NCBI RefSeq assembly: GCF_000285515.1
Contig: NZ_HE610957.1
Coordinates: forward strand, 469,259-533,258
Length of the DNA stretch: 64,000 nt
Reading direction: 5' to 3'
Origin: Paenibacillus senegalensis JC66
GTDB lineage: Bacteria > Bacillota > Bacilli > Paenibacillales > NBRC-103111
Part shown: one piece after another, positions 26,949 through 35,487 of the stretch
Layout: each line of letters opens with the position of its first letter
Numbering within the stretch: position 1 is the first letter of the stretch
Notes under the pieces: model-generated
Told to the model about the DNA's origin: nothing
The model's database searches: none
Seen by the model: the letters and a program-made list of their open reading frames with translations, nothing else
Position numbers and translations under genes: made by a program

Positions 26949-27169
26949 AAATAGGTTCCTCCTGTGTTATGAAATGATGACTTTCCACTCTCAGAAAAGT
27001 CGGGGCCGATGTACACAAGAAGAAATTATACCTGTACAGCTTTCGGACGATCAACCCTCTTCGCTATCTGGATTTATGCAAAAATACCGTTATTCGTCTC
27101 TTTTCCTGCATATTTTGCGCTTACTCGACAATTTTCTTGGCTTGACAAGCTCGCATTAAAATTTCCACT

Positions 27170-27303
27170 CCAGGATTCCAGGGACTATCCAGGTAATCCA
27201 GGTACATCCAGAGACTTTCCAGATTCTATCCAGATAATCCAGGTACATCCAGAGACTATCCAGGTAATCCAGGTACACCCAGGGACTATCCAGTCTATCC
27301 AGG
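27170..27303. repeat. CCAG-rich ~30-bp tandem repeat
   Basis: About four units built on GACTATCCAGGTAATCCAGG plus GTACATCCAGA fill this stretch. The second unit carries an 11-bp insertion and the last is shortened. Upstream, 26949-27169, is plain intergenic sequence with the 5' region of the SulP gene. An open frame runs through the repeats but shows no ribosome binding site. Confidence 0.8.
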
Positions 27304-27498
27304 TGGCTATCTGTACTATTTAAAGCGTCGTATTAAAGCCGCGTTTCGGACAGGCTCCCTGTTTTAGAGACACCCCCGGGGAAAGACGCGTAATGTATGC
27401 GATAACAGTCATGTCTTCTCCAGTTCTGGCACAACTCCAGCATGAAAATAGCCAAGGCTAGCGGGCTTCGAGGGCTGCACGGGCTTGTTGCCTGCGGT

Positions 27499-27690
27499 TT
27501 GTACGAAATGTCGTACATATGCATGGGGTTGAAGGGCGATTACCGGAGATTTGTATGAAACGTCGTACAAATACAGGGGATTGAAGGGTGATTACCCAAA
27601 ATTTGTATGACAAATCGTACAAATGCAGCGGATTGAGGTGCGATTACCGGAGATTTGTATGACAAATCGTACAAACGCAGGAGGTTAAAG
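27499..27690. repeat. four 51-52-bp tandem repeats, each with a palindromic core
   Basis: Units begin at 27499, 27550, 27602 and 27654. Each starts with TTTGTAYGAMANRTCGTACA, an imperfect palindrome, followed by TGCAGGGGATTGAAGGGYGA-like and ATTACCGGAGA segments. The palindromic core would fold as a hairpin in RNA or cruciform in DNA. Unit sequence identity is high for the middle two. This may be a genus-specific dispersed intergenic repeat. Confidence 0.85.
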
Positions 27691-27838
27691 GAGCTGCAGC
27701 CAGTGTTCTAGATGAAATTCCGTATAAAGTTATGAAATTGAGGTGAGGTACGATTACCCGAGATTGCTCATCATGTGGGGCATTTTATTTTTACAGAAAA
27801 ACTGCATACATTTCGTCTTCACCGTCACTCCCAGGGGA

Positions 27839-27864
27839 ATTGTATGCGGAAAACCGCATACAAT
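27839..27864. repeat. perfect 26-bp inverted repeat
   Basis: ATTGTATGCGG and CCGCATACAAT are perfect 11-bp arms around AAAA. It is flanked by CCCAGGGGA on one side and TCCCGGGGGA on the other. It resembles the palindromic cores of the 52-bp repeats in layout (TTGTATG ... CATACAA) but not in exact sequence. Confidence 0.7.
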
Positions 27865-27907
27865 GAGCCGAATCCCGGGGGAATCCGCGAGCTTTTGGCA
27901 AGCCCCA

Positions 27908-27940
27908 CAAAAAAACGCCCGGCTAAATGCCCGGCGCTTT
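27908..27940 (-). terminator. probable terminator downstream of the HAD hydrolase gene
   Basis: On the minus strand GCGCCGGGC-ATTTA-GCCGGGCG forms a hairpin with one mismatch and one bulge, followed by seven T. It lies ~117 nt after the HAD gene stop, beyond the repeat at 27985-28080. Confidence 0.6.
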
Positions 27941-27984
27941 AGATGACCCCATTCGCTCTAACTCGAGAATTTCACTTCTGCTCT

Positions 27985-28080
27985 CATTCTGCTGATCTGG
28001 CATTCTGCTCATCTGCATTCTGCTCAGAATCTGCATTTTACTGATCCGCATTCTGCTTATCTGGCATTTTGCTTATCAAG
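27985..28080. repeat. ~16-bp tandem repeat reaching into the HAD gene
   Basis: Six degenerate units modelled on CATTCTGCTNATCTGG, of 15-18 bp. The last two overlap the final eight codons of the HAD hydrolase gene, so the protein's C-terminal end (LDKQNAR) is made by the repeat. Confidence 0.75.
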
Positions 28081-28698
28081 CCATGGCAGCATTTCATCCG
28101 GATTACTAATCAGACCATCCGGCTTGCCGTCCAGCAGTAATGCTTTTGCATCATAGCCCCAGCCAACGGCGAGAATTTTCACTCCTGCCTGTTTGCAAGC
28201 CTCGATGTCCCTCAGCTCATCGCCAATATATACCGTTTCTTCCGGCAGCAGGCGGTTGTTTCGCATATAGGCCGAGATTTTACGGCTTTTCCCGAATAAA
28301 TGGCGCGACGTTACGATCTCCTTAAATACACGAATATCATGCTGAAGCAAAAACTGGCGGATAGTTGCGGAGCGGTTTGAAGAGATGATTCCTAAGCTGT
28401 AGCCCTTCTGATCAAGAGTCCGCAGCAGTGCCGGGATACCATCAAAAGGCTGTAAGCGTTCGGCTGCGTCTGACATCCTCTTCGTCATCTGCATCATCAG
28501 CGCCGGCAGTTTGCTTGCGGGCAGATTAACCGCTTTTAATCTATCCGCAATGGACATTCCGCTTAAAGCCTCAACCTGTTCCTCCGTGACCGGCGGATAT
28601 CCGTCATGCTGCTTGCGCAGTTCATGGTACAATTGAAGGGCCAGGCCTCTGGAATCAGCAAGGGTTCCATCAAAATCAAAAATCAGATTGCGAATCAA
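28057..28698 (-). CDS. HAD family hydrolase, phosphoglycolate-phosphatase-like
   Basis: 213 residues of the haloacid dehalogenase superfamily. Motif I is FDFDGTLADS (nucleophile Asp), motif II SSNRS, motif III the Lys in LFGKSRKIS, and motif IV VYIGDELRDIEA. The cap domain lies between residues ~18 and 85, as in Gph/PpaX. The start is TTG 28698, with a purine-rich GGAGATGGGGG site upstream. It should dephosphorylate a small metabolite such as phosphoglycolate. A tandem repeat overlaps the last codons. Confidence 0.85.
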   Translation of the reverse strand: MIRNLIFDFDGTLADSRGLALQLYHELRKQHDGYPPVTEEQVEALSGMSIADRLKAVNLPASKLPALMMQMTKRMSDAAERLQPFDGIPALLRTLDQKGYSLGIISSNRSATIRQFLLQHDIRVFKEIVTSRHLFGKSRKISAYMRNNRLLPEETVYIGDELRDIEACKQAGVKILAVGWGYDAKALLLDGKPDGLISNPDEMLPWLDKQNAR

Positions 28699-28773
28699 CG
28701 TTGGTATCCCCCATCTCCTTTGTGATTCCTATATTTACGCTCTAGTCATCTGCCTAATTAATTGCCACGTCCC

Positions 28774-29004
28774 CTAAGTAAAATATTTAACATAGACAGC
28801 CAAAGCTAACAATCCGATAATAACAGCTATTGTATACAGGATGGTCAAGACCTTCCAGTTTCTCCCTGTCTTTTGGTCATATTCAGGATTGCCTTCCTTC
28901 GTTACTTTGGAATTGGCAACATAAATCGTCACACCTGCGGCAATAAGAACCAAAACGAAAAAAATCGCGTAATACCACAATTCACTCGTTGAACTCGAAT
29001 CCAT
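28774..29004 (-). CDS. small two-helix membrane protein, unknown function
   Basis: 76 residues with two membrane segments (LWYYAIFFVLVLIAAGVTIYV, reading to residue ~28, and LTILYTIAVIIGLLALAVY near the C-terminus) joined by a charged loop, NSKVTKEGNPEYDQKTGRNW. I do not recognise the family. Met 29004 is preferred to 29028 because AAGGTG precedes it. A clear sigma-A promoter lies upstream at 29038-29065, so this is probably a real gene. Confidence 0.7.
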   Translation of the reverse strand: MDSSSTSELWYYAIFFVLVLIAAGVTIYVANSKVTKEGNPEYDQKTGRNWKVLTILYTIAVIIGLLALAVYVKYFT

Positions 29005-29037
29005 TCTATCACCACACCTTCTGTCCATTTCAGTACC

Positions 29038-29065
29038 ATTATAACACTTTGTGTGAGCATTCCAA
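29038..29065 (-). promoter_or_regulatory. sigma-A promoter of the small membrane protein gene
   Basis: On the minus strand TTGGAA (29065-29060), a 16-bp spacer and perfect TATAAT (29043-29038), about 34 nt before the start codon. Confidence 0.65.
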
Positions 29066-29202
29066 CAAACAAAACATGCTTAGCGCATTAGTTCTGAAAC
29101 GAAGACTGTATTGGGCATACTATAACTTAGAATAGCCAAAAAGAAAAGCTGGGCAGTTGTTGAATTTATGGCTAATTCGCAACATTTCGAGGGAGGTAAC
29201 GC

Positions 29203-30141
29203 ATGGCCACCGATTATTCAGATCTTAAAAAGAATCTGCCCGAATGGGTTAAGATGAGCCGCATGTTTGCCAGCAAAGGCAGGGTTGCTGATTACATTCC
29301 TCATCTTGCTTATGCGCCTGCGGATGCATTAGGGATTACCCTTCTTCCTCTTAATGGCGACAAGCTGACTGCGGGAGACTGTGACACTTCATTCACTTTG
29401 CAGAGTATCTCCAAGGTATTCACCTTGATTCTGGCGTTGATGGACAACGGAGAAGCACGGGTATTTGAAAAGGTGGGCATGGAACCAACCGGGGATGATT
29501 TCAATTCGATGCTGAAGCTGGAGCTCGTTGAGCCCGGCAAGCCTTTCAATCCATTGATTAATGCCGGCGCGATCGTTATTTCCTCATTAATTCACGGACA
29601 ATCGATTGCAGAAAAATCGGCTAGAATTCTCGCCTTTATCCGCGAGTTAGCTGGGGACACTTCCCTGACCTGGAATGAGGAGGTCCGCCGCTCGGAAGCG
29701 CAGACCGCTAACCGCAACCGCTCCATGGCTTACTTTCTTAAAGACAACCGCATATTAGACGACGAGGTGGAAAATACACTGGAAGTGTATTTCCGTCATT
29801 GCGCCATCGAAGTGCACTGTTCTCACGTTGCCCGGATGGCCCTTATTCTAGCAAACGATGGTGTAGACCCTCAGATTGGCCGCTCCATCATCCCCCGGCG
29901 TTATGTGCAAATCGCCAAATCATTTATGGTTACCTGCGGGATGTATAACGCCTCCGGCGAATTTGCCATACAAGTAGGTATTCCTGCAAAAAGCGGGGTG
30001 TCAGGCGGAATTTTGGCTCTCGTTCCCGGCAAGCTGGGCATTGGCGTGGTCGGGCCCTCTTTGAATGACAAAGGCAACAGCATTGCAGGCGTTCACCTGC
30101 TGAGGCTTCTGTCCGAAAGGTACGATTGGAGCATTTTTTGA
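29203..30141 (+). CDS. glsA: glutaminase A
   Basis: A serine-dependent beta-lactamase-like glutaminase: glutamine to glutamate and ammonia. The catalytic Ser-x-x-Lys is S68-I-S-K71 (TLQSISKVF). Family motifs include GDCDTSFTLQS, PFNPLINAGAIV, ANDGVDPQIG, and the C-terminal SGVSGGILALVPGKLGIGVVGPSLNDKGNS. 312 residues, full length. GGGAGG lies 7 nt before the ATG. It is single, followed by a terminator. Confidence 0.95.
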   Translation: MATDYSDLKKNLPEWVKMSRMFASKGRVADYIPHLAYAPADALGITLLPLNGDKLTAGDCDTSFTLQSISKVFTLILALMDNGEARVFEKVGMEPTGDDFNSMLKLELVEPGKPFNPLINAGAIVISSLIHGQSIAEKSARILAFIRELAGDTSLTWNEEVRRSEAQTANRNRSMAYFLKDNRILDDEVENTLEVYFRHCAIEVHCSHVARMALILANDGVDPQIGRSIIPRRYVQIAKSFMVTCGMYNASGEFAIQVGIPAKSGVSGGILALVPGKLGIGVVGPSLNDKGNSIAGVHLLRLLSERYDWSIF

Positions 30142-30220
30142 TCACAAGAAGTCAGAGCGGCCAGAGTGGACGGTAGCTTGGAGAAGCTTCTCCCCAACTT
30201 CAGCTTCAGCTTCCAAAATA

Positions 30221-30262
30221 AAACGGGCAGAAGAAATCGTTCATCGCTTCCTCTGCCCGTTT
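30221..30262. terminator. bidirectional terminator after glsA
   Basis: AAACGGGCAGA (30221-30231) and TCTGCCCGTTT (30252-30262) are perfect 11-bp arms; T-rich sequence follows on the minus strand and GTTTA on the plus strand. The 30263-30568 stretch holds nothing else that I recognise. Confidence 0.75.
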
Positions 30263-30568
30263 ATCGCCTTAATGACTACCCAATTTACAGATTGTAATTA
30301 CAGATTGTAATCAGCCGCTGTAAAATTACGGCCAAATTCCTATAACCCTACATACATTACATTAAGCGAAAGCTTTACCCGTTTGCTCCTTCGCTTTATC
30401 TTTTGTCCCGATAGAATGGGGACGCCCGTTTATCGTTTACTGTCCTGAGCATTTTGAAAAATTCACTTGGGTTTATACAAAATTATATACAAAATTATGC
30501 AAAATGCCGATCTACATAGCTTAAGAGTATAGCTTAAAACTGCCAACATGTTACACAGCTTGCAGGTA

Positions 30569-30653
30569 GGCATTCCAGCCTGTTAGGCATCCCAGCCTGT
30601 TGGGCATTCCAGCCTGTTAGGCATTCCAGCCTGTTGAGCATTCCAGCCCGCCT
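30569..30653. repeat. five 17-bp tandem repeats
   Basis: GGCATTCCAGCCTGTTA repeats at 30569, 30586, 30603, 30620 and 30637, with one or two changes per unit and the last unit degenerate. It lies ~80 nt downstream of the last gene of the 14-gene minus-strand run. Confidence 0.9.
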
Positions 30654-30731
30654 GCAAGATGCAATTCTCCAGTTTCTTACACCGCAAACATTCGGTACTC
30701 CAGAGCCGGCCGTACCTTCACCCTCGTCCCA

Positions 30732-31520
30732 TTACCAGGCTGTCCAACCGCCATCTACGGGCAAGTTCACTCCGGTAATATAGCTGGCTGCAGGAGAGAC
30801 GAGAAATAGCGCTGCTCCGGCAACCTCGTCCTGACGACCGACACGGCCCAGCATCGTCTTACGGTTCAGTTCCTCGATAAAGGCTGCATCCGTTTGTTTA
30901 TCCAGATTAGGAAACGGCCCTGGTGAAAGACTGTTAACGCGAATTTGATCTGCTGCGAGATGGCCCGCACAATAGCGGGTGAACTGCAGCACCGCGCTTT
31001 TACCGGCACCATAGTTGGGCGGATTGTTGGCGCCGCTGTCACCGTAAATTCGCGGATCTGGAGAGACCATTCCGTACATGGAGGAAATGTTAAGAATACT
31101 TCCTCCAGGGTTTTTACGGAAGTAGGGCACAATTTCACGGGTACAGCGGAAAACCGTTCCTGCTGCACCATCCAGCCCCTTAAACCAGACCTCATCTGAC
31201 ATGGTGTCAATCATCGCTTCCTTGCCATAGCCCGCGCCATAGGTAGCCCCGTTAATCAGAATGTCCAGCCTGCCAAATTTCTCATAAAATGCAGAAAATG
31301 TCTTGCGGATCGAGTCGCTATCCGAAACATCGCAGCGTTCATGATGCAGTCTGCCCTGTGACATCCTTTCCCCAAGAGCAGGCGGCAAATCGGAAGGATC
31401 GGCAACACCTACATGAGCGCCATGATCCAACAGCGCCTCAACTATTTTCGAGCACAGATAGCCCGCTCCTCCCGTAACAATTGCATATTTCCCTTCCAGA
31501 GAAAACCAGTTTCGGCTCAT
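30732..31520 (-). CDS. SDR family oxidoreductase (last gene of the amino-compound operon)
   Basis: A short-chain dehydrogenase of 262 residues. It has the cofactor motif TGGAGYLCSK (TGxxxGx[GS] variant with Cys), NGATYG, an active-site Ser (NISSMYG), and Tyr-x3-Lys in YGAGKSA, then RVNSLSPGPFPN. Asp at the end of the second strand (VADPSD) suggests NAD preference. It is most like the SDR at 32543, and both carry the longer insert before the catalytic Tyr (PDPRIYGDSGANNPPNYGAGK). The likely role is oxidation or reduction of a sugar or hydroxyacid intermediate in the operon's pathway. Confidence 0.85.
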   Translation of the reverse strand: MSRNWFSLEGKYAIVTGGAGYLCSKIVEALLDHGAHVGVADPSDLPPALGERMSQGRLHHERCDVSDSDSIRKTFSAFYEKFGRLDILINGATYGAGYGKEAMIDTMSDEVWFKGLDGAAGTVFRCTREIVPYFRKNPGGSILNISSMYGMVSPDPRIYGDSGANNPPNYGAGKSAVLQFTRYCAGHLAADQIRVNSLSPGPFPNLDKQTDAAFIEELNRKTMLGRVGRQDEVAGAALFLVSPAASYITGVNLPVDGGWTAW

Positions 31521-31583
31521 ATTCCACGCTATCCTCCCCGATTAAATGCGCTTTCCAAATCTAATCCCCTTTAAAGCAGCCTG

Positions 31584-32525
31584 TCAGCGCCTTGCTGCTG
31601 TGTTCCACAGCAAGGTATTCACGACCTGTTCCGGAACATCCTTTAATCTCTTCATACATTCCTGGCGAGTCGCCTCCTCCAGCGGAGGTCCGGCGATCTG
31701 GTTAAGCGCCTCTCTCAGTTGGTCCACGGTTTCCACGCCGATGACAAGACTGTCGATCCCTGGCAGGTCCCTGACAAAGGATGTTGCCAATTGACTGACT
31801 GACAGGTTTGCTTTTACCGCGATTTCCCTTACCGCTGCCAGCGGAGCCGCAGCGATCTGCAGGTGGGACGGAAGCTCGTCATCCTGCAGAAATATAAGAC
31901 CCTGCATGTAAATGCTGCGGGCGAACACCGTTTTCCCGCTTTGCCTCAGCTTGTCCAAGCCCCCGTTATGAATGAGACGGTGATCGAGAACATTAATCGG
32001 GATTTGGACTGCTTGGTACACATCTTCACAAACCGTGTCCCATAAAGTTTTGAACTGTTCATCGGTATTGGCGCCAAAGGAAACGCCGGCGTAACCGATG
32101 ATACCTTCCTTGCACAGCTTTTCAAACACAGCGGTGATCGTGCGCCCGTGCGGAATCAGTTCTTCAGGATTATGCAGCAGCAGTACGGGCAAACGGCTTA
32201 CATTCAAATCTCTTAAACTGCCCTCCAGCTGCGAAAGCATCTGCTGCTCCACTTCATCTGCCGTGAGTTGACTGCCTCCCTCGATTCGCAGCTTGGAAAT
32301 CAGGGTAGGCTCGGCTTTGTTATGGAAGTAGCGGCCCAGCACCTTTTCTGAAGCTCCATAGGCATGGGCGGTGTCGAAACTCGTCACACCGCCGTCGATC
32401 GCTTCATTTAATATTGCAAAAGCAGCAGCTTCATCCGGCATTCCAGATTTATTGGCCACACCATAGGGCATGCCTAATTGAACTGTGCCGAGCGTTAAGG
32501 GAGAGACGGGCAATTCGATAGCCAT
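31584..32525 (-). CDS. aldo/keto reductase
   Basis: A TIM-barrel aldo/keto reductase of 313 residues. The catalytic tetrad can be read as Asp and Tyr in FDTAHAYGASEKVLG, Lys in TLISKLR and His in VLLLHNPEE. The C-terminal NADPH-site segment is IDSLVIGVETVDQL. It probably reduces or oxidises an aldehyde or sugar in the pathway of the surrounding operon. The start has AAAGGAG 11 nt upstream. It lies between two SDR genes. Confidence 0.87.
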   Translation of the reverse strand: MAIELPVSPLTLGTVQLGMPYGVANKSGMPDEAAAFAILNEAIDGGVTSFDTAHAYGASEKVLGRYFHNKAEPTLISKLRIEGGSQLTADEVEQQMLSQLEGSLRDLNVSRLPVLLLHNPEELIPHGRTITAVFEKLCKEGIIGYAGVSFGANTDEQFKTLWDTVCEDVYQAVQIPINVLDHRLIHNGGLDKLRQSGKTVFARSIYMQGLIFLQDDELPSHLQIAAAPLAAVREIAVKANLSVSQLATSFVRDLPGIDSLVIGVETVDQLREALNQIAGPPLEEATRQECMKRLKDVPEQVVNTLLWNTAARR

Positions 32526-32542
32526 CTTCGCTGCACTCCTTT

Positions 32543-33319
32543 CTACTTGGCCGTATAGCCGCCGTCTACAGGGATATTCGCTGCCGTAATATACCGGGAA
32601 GCATCAGAGGCAAGAAAGACAACTATCCCTTTCAGATCGGTATCGTTCGCCATCCGGCCAAGCATGGTCCGTGTACTGTAGCGTTCGACAAAATCATCCG
32701 GCGTCCTGTAGGATTGTATTCCTCCCGGACTAATACAATTGCAGCGTACGCCCGAAGGACCGTAGTAGCTCGCAGCAAATTTGGTAAAGTTGATCATGCC
32801 GCCTTTATGGAAAAAATAATCGGGGCTGACGGGAAACTTCCCTTCATACAGCCACGGATCGGGTCCGATCATTCCCTGCATCGAGCCAATTTGTATGATG
32901 GAGCCGCCCTTCTGCGTTTCCATAACATTCCCGAATATTTTCGTTAAAGCATAGATTCCTGTTGCATTCACAACCATACTCTGCGCGAACTTCTCGGTAT
33001 CATCATTCCATTCACTCATCGTCCGGGCAACTGCGTTATTGACCAAGACATCGATCCGGCCTTCCTTATTAAGCAGCTTATCGCGAAGGGCCGTTATAGT
33101 TTCTTCCTGCGACTGGTCGAGGTACTCGACCGTGACACGGATTCCTTCGTTGTCGAATCTCTCCTGCAGTACGCTTACCTGATCCTGCTGCCGGGTAGTG
33201 ACATAAGTGTTAGCGCCGGCTTCGGACAACGCTTCACATATTTGCCTTCCATACAGCCCGGAACCGCCGATTATCAAGGCAACCTTGCCTTTAAGCGAAA
33301 AAGATTCCAGTACGTTCAT
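32543..33319 (-). CDS. SDR family oxidoreductase
   Basis: 258 residues. The cofactor motif is GGSGLYGRQI, followed by NNAVAR, an active-site Ser in IGSMQG, and the catalytic Tyr/Lys with a family insert (SPDYFFHKGGMINFTKFAASYY). YFFHKGGM contains Tyr-x3-Lys with Phe-Phe-His between. Met 33319 is chosen over 33361 because GAGGAGAGG precedes it. It is a close relative of the SDR at 30732, so the two may act on consecutive intermediates. It probably oxidises a sugar acid or polyol hydroxyl group. Confidence 0.85.
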   Translation of the reverse strand: MNVLESFSLKGKVALIIGGSGLYGRQICEALSEAGANTYVTTRQQDQVSVLQERFDNEGIRVTVEYLDQSQEETITALRDKLLNKEGRIDVLVNNAVARTMSEWNDDTEKFAQSMVVNATGIYALTKIFGNVMETQKGGSIIQIGSMQGMIGPDPWLYEGKFPVSPDYFFHKGGMINFTKFAASYYGPSGVRCNCISPGGIQSYRTPDDFVERYSTRTMLGRMANDTDLKGIVVFLASDASRYITAANIPVDGGYTAK

Positions 33320-33458
33320 CGTCACCTCTCCTCTATGGTCAGTCTGCATTCCTATTTCCATCCTGGAATTGTGGTGAAAAAACCTTCGCTGCTACAGAAC
33401 GATTCGGCAGCTCTGCGGCCCTTTTCCACTGTCTGCTAAACAGTTGCTTCTCGCCCGG

Positions 33459-34286
33459 TCAATCCTGATAGACGCCGCCATCCGTTGAAGCTGTGCTAAG
33501 CCGGGCTCCCCGCAAAGTCTGTATAAGCGAGCTCCAATAACCCCCCAGACCAACTACATCAGCGCCTACACTGATAAAGCGGTAGCCTATCTTCTCCAGA
33601 TCAGGAACTTGTTCAGCACTTCCAACGGTACCGGCAAATTTACCCTTTTGGCGAGCGAGCTCGGCAATCCTGATACGTGCCTCGGTCACCTTTGGGTGGG
33701 TAATCTGTCCCGGAACGCCGATAGCTTGACTGTAATCACCCGGTCCAAAAAAGATCATGTCCAGACCCGGAAGCGAGATGATCTCCTCCAGCTCCTCCAT
33801 AGGCTCTGGATCTTCAATCTGCAGGATATTAAACCGCTGCTCATTAGCCTGCAGCATATAATCGCTTAACGGCATAAGGCAAAAAGCACCATCTGCGTTA
33901 CCTCCGTCCAAAGGCCTCAGCCCTACAGGATGGAATTTCGTCTGCCGAACGATCGCTCTGGCATCGTTCAAACTCATCACATGAGGAACCATAATACCTG
34001 TCGCATCCATCTCCAAAGGGCGGATGAGATCGCTGTAGCTGCCTCGGGCTACCCGGACGATGATATCTACACCGTAAGCTTTGGCGGCTAGAATCTGCTT
34101 CTCAATCGCCGACCAATCATTAGGGACATGCTCCATATCGGTCCAAACACAATCAAATCCGCTTAATGCAGCAATTTCCACCACCCGGGAATCTCCCAAG
34201 TTCAGCTTCGTACATAGTGCCGTTTCCCCATTCCTTAATCGCTCCAATACCCGGCTCGCGCGCAAACGCGGCTGACTTTGCTGCAT
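33459..34286 (-). CDS. HpcH/HpaI family aldolase
   Basis: A class II (metal-dependent) aldolase of the HpcH/HpaI/citrate lyase family, 275 residues. It has GFDCVWTDMEH, the base/anion site VRVARG, metal-binding Glu in ILQIEDPE and Asp in FFGPGDYSQ. Family members split 2-keto-3-deoxy sugar acids or 4-hydroxy-2-oxoacids into pyruvate and an aldehyde. Met 34286 has AAAGGAAGG 7 nt upstream. It should perform the carbon-carbon cleavage of the operon's pathway, feeding pyruvate to central metabolism (inference). Confidence 0.88.
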   Translation of the reverse strand: MQQSQPRLRASRVLERLRNGETALCTKLNLGDSRVVEIAALSGFDCVWTDMEHVPNDWSAIEKQILAAKAYGVDIIVRVARGSYSDLIRPLEMDATGIMVPHVMSLNDARAIVRQTKFHPVGLRPLDGGNADGAFCLMPLSDYMLQANEQRFNILQIEDPEPMEELEEIISLPGLDMIFFGPGDYSQAIGVPGQITHPKVTEARIRIAELARQKGKFAGTVGSAEQVPDLEKIGYRFISVGADVVGLGGYWSSLIQTLRGARLSTASTDGGVYQD

Positions 34287-34287
34287 G

Positions 34288-35487
34288 CTAATCCTTCCTT
34301 TCAAGCTTGACAAGTCTGCCTTTGAAAATCACTTGCTGAATCTGAATTCGCTCGTTAACAACTACCAGGTTGGCCAGTTTCCCGACCTCCAGGGTTCCCA
34401 TTTCTTTGTCAAATCCGAGAAGTCTGGCCGGGTTGGCGGCCCCCATGCGAAACGCGTCTGTGATTGAACAGCCTGTATGCTTCATCATGTTATATACTGC
34501 TTTATCCATCGTTAGACGGCTGCCTTCCAATCCGCCGTTAACGTTGAAGTTGAGATCATCACTATCAGCAAAATCGTCGCGGTAAGGGAAATGTTCCGGC
34601 AGAGCAGCCTTGCCTGTACCCGCATCCGGCATCGCATCGGTAATGACAATAACCTTATCAACACCCTTGGTCTTCAGAATGAGCTTCAGCATCAATGGAC
34701 GGACATGGACACCGGCCGCATCAGGAATAACTTCCGCGGTAATGTCATCGTGCACCAGGACAGCTTCGTCAAGCCCGACTTCACGGGTTCCGGCGAAGCG
34801 GCTGACTGCAGGAGTCGTGCCGGAAGCGTCCATCAGGTGACAGGCCAGCACTAATCCGGAAGAAACGAAGCGGTACAGGGATTCCGGATCGGATTCAGAA
34901 TGACCTGCGGAAAACACAATCGGCTGATGCTTTGATGCCTCGGCGATGAACAAATCTTGGTCAGGCATTTCCGGAGCCAATGTCCAAATACGGATATGCT
35001 CCCCGGCCAGCTCCAGTAAGTCACGGCTTTCATCCAGGTCTACCGGGCGGATATTGGTGCGGTTGGCTCCGTATTTAGGGTTTAGAAAGGGCCCTTCCAA
35101 ATGAATTCCGGCAATCAATCCGGCATAAGCGGCAGGCTGTTCAATCGCCTTTACGACCTCCTGCACGCCTTTTCTCATATCTTCACGATTAAGCATATAG
35201 GCGACGGTTGGCAGGATAGCCGTTGTGCCATGCGCCAAGTGGGCTTCTGCTGCAAGCTGCGGATACTCATGAGCCCAATAGCCCCCGCCGCCATGATTAT
35301 GAATGTCAATAAAGCCCGGGCCTACATAGGCACCGCTGACATCGATGATGCTCGCATCTGCAGGCACGTTTACTTGATCCTTTGAGCCGCAGGCAGCAAT
35401 CCGTTCACCTTCTATCAGAACAATGCCATCCTCGATCACTTGATCAGGCAGGATTAATTTGCCATTTACAATCGCTGCTTTCATCAT
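34288..35487 (-). CDS. nagA: N-acetylglucosamine-6-phosphate deacetylase-like amidohydrolase
   Basis: An amidohydrolase of the NagA family, 399 residues. It has the metal-binding FIDIHNHGGGG, the HLEGPFLNP motif with metal ligand Glu, FSAGHSES, CHLMDAS, VHVRP and the catalytic Asp in VITDAMP. NagA removes acetate from N-acetylglucosamine 6-phosphate. There is no nagB here and no PTS, so it may act on a different N-acyl sugar or amino acid in this operon. It overlaps the preceding Gfo/Idh/MocA gene by 4 nt (ATGA) and ends 1 nt before the aldolase start. Confidence 0.85.
   Translation of the reverse strand: MMKAAIVNGKLILPDQVIEDGIVLIEGERIAACGSKDQVNVPADASIIDVSGAYVGPGFIDIHNHGGGGYWAHEYPQLAAEAHLAHGTTAILPTVAYMLNREDMRKGVQEVVKAIEQPAAYAGLIAGIHLEGPFLNPKYGANRTNIRPVDLDESRDLLELAGEHIRIWTLAPEMPDQDLFIAEASKHQPIVFSAGHSESDPESLYRFVSSGLVLACHLMDASGTTPAVSRFAGTREVGLDEAVLVHDDITAEVIPDAAGVHVRPLMLKLILKTKGVDKVIVITDAMPDAGTGKAALPEHFPYRDDFADSDDLNFNVNGGLEGSRLTMDKAVYNMMKHTGCSITDAFRMGAANPARLLGFDKEMGTLEVGKLANLVVVNERIQIQQVIFKGRLVKLERKD

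Noticed and set aside
27009-27323. Open frame through the CCAG repeats
   Set aside because: Half of it is repeat translation (IQVHPETIQVIQ-like); there is no ribosome binding site or domain.
27499-27690. Possible CRISPR array
   Set aside because: The 52-bp units are direct tandem repeats without unique spacers, and no cas genes are present.
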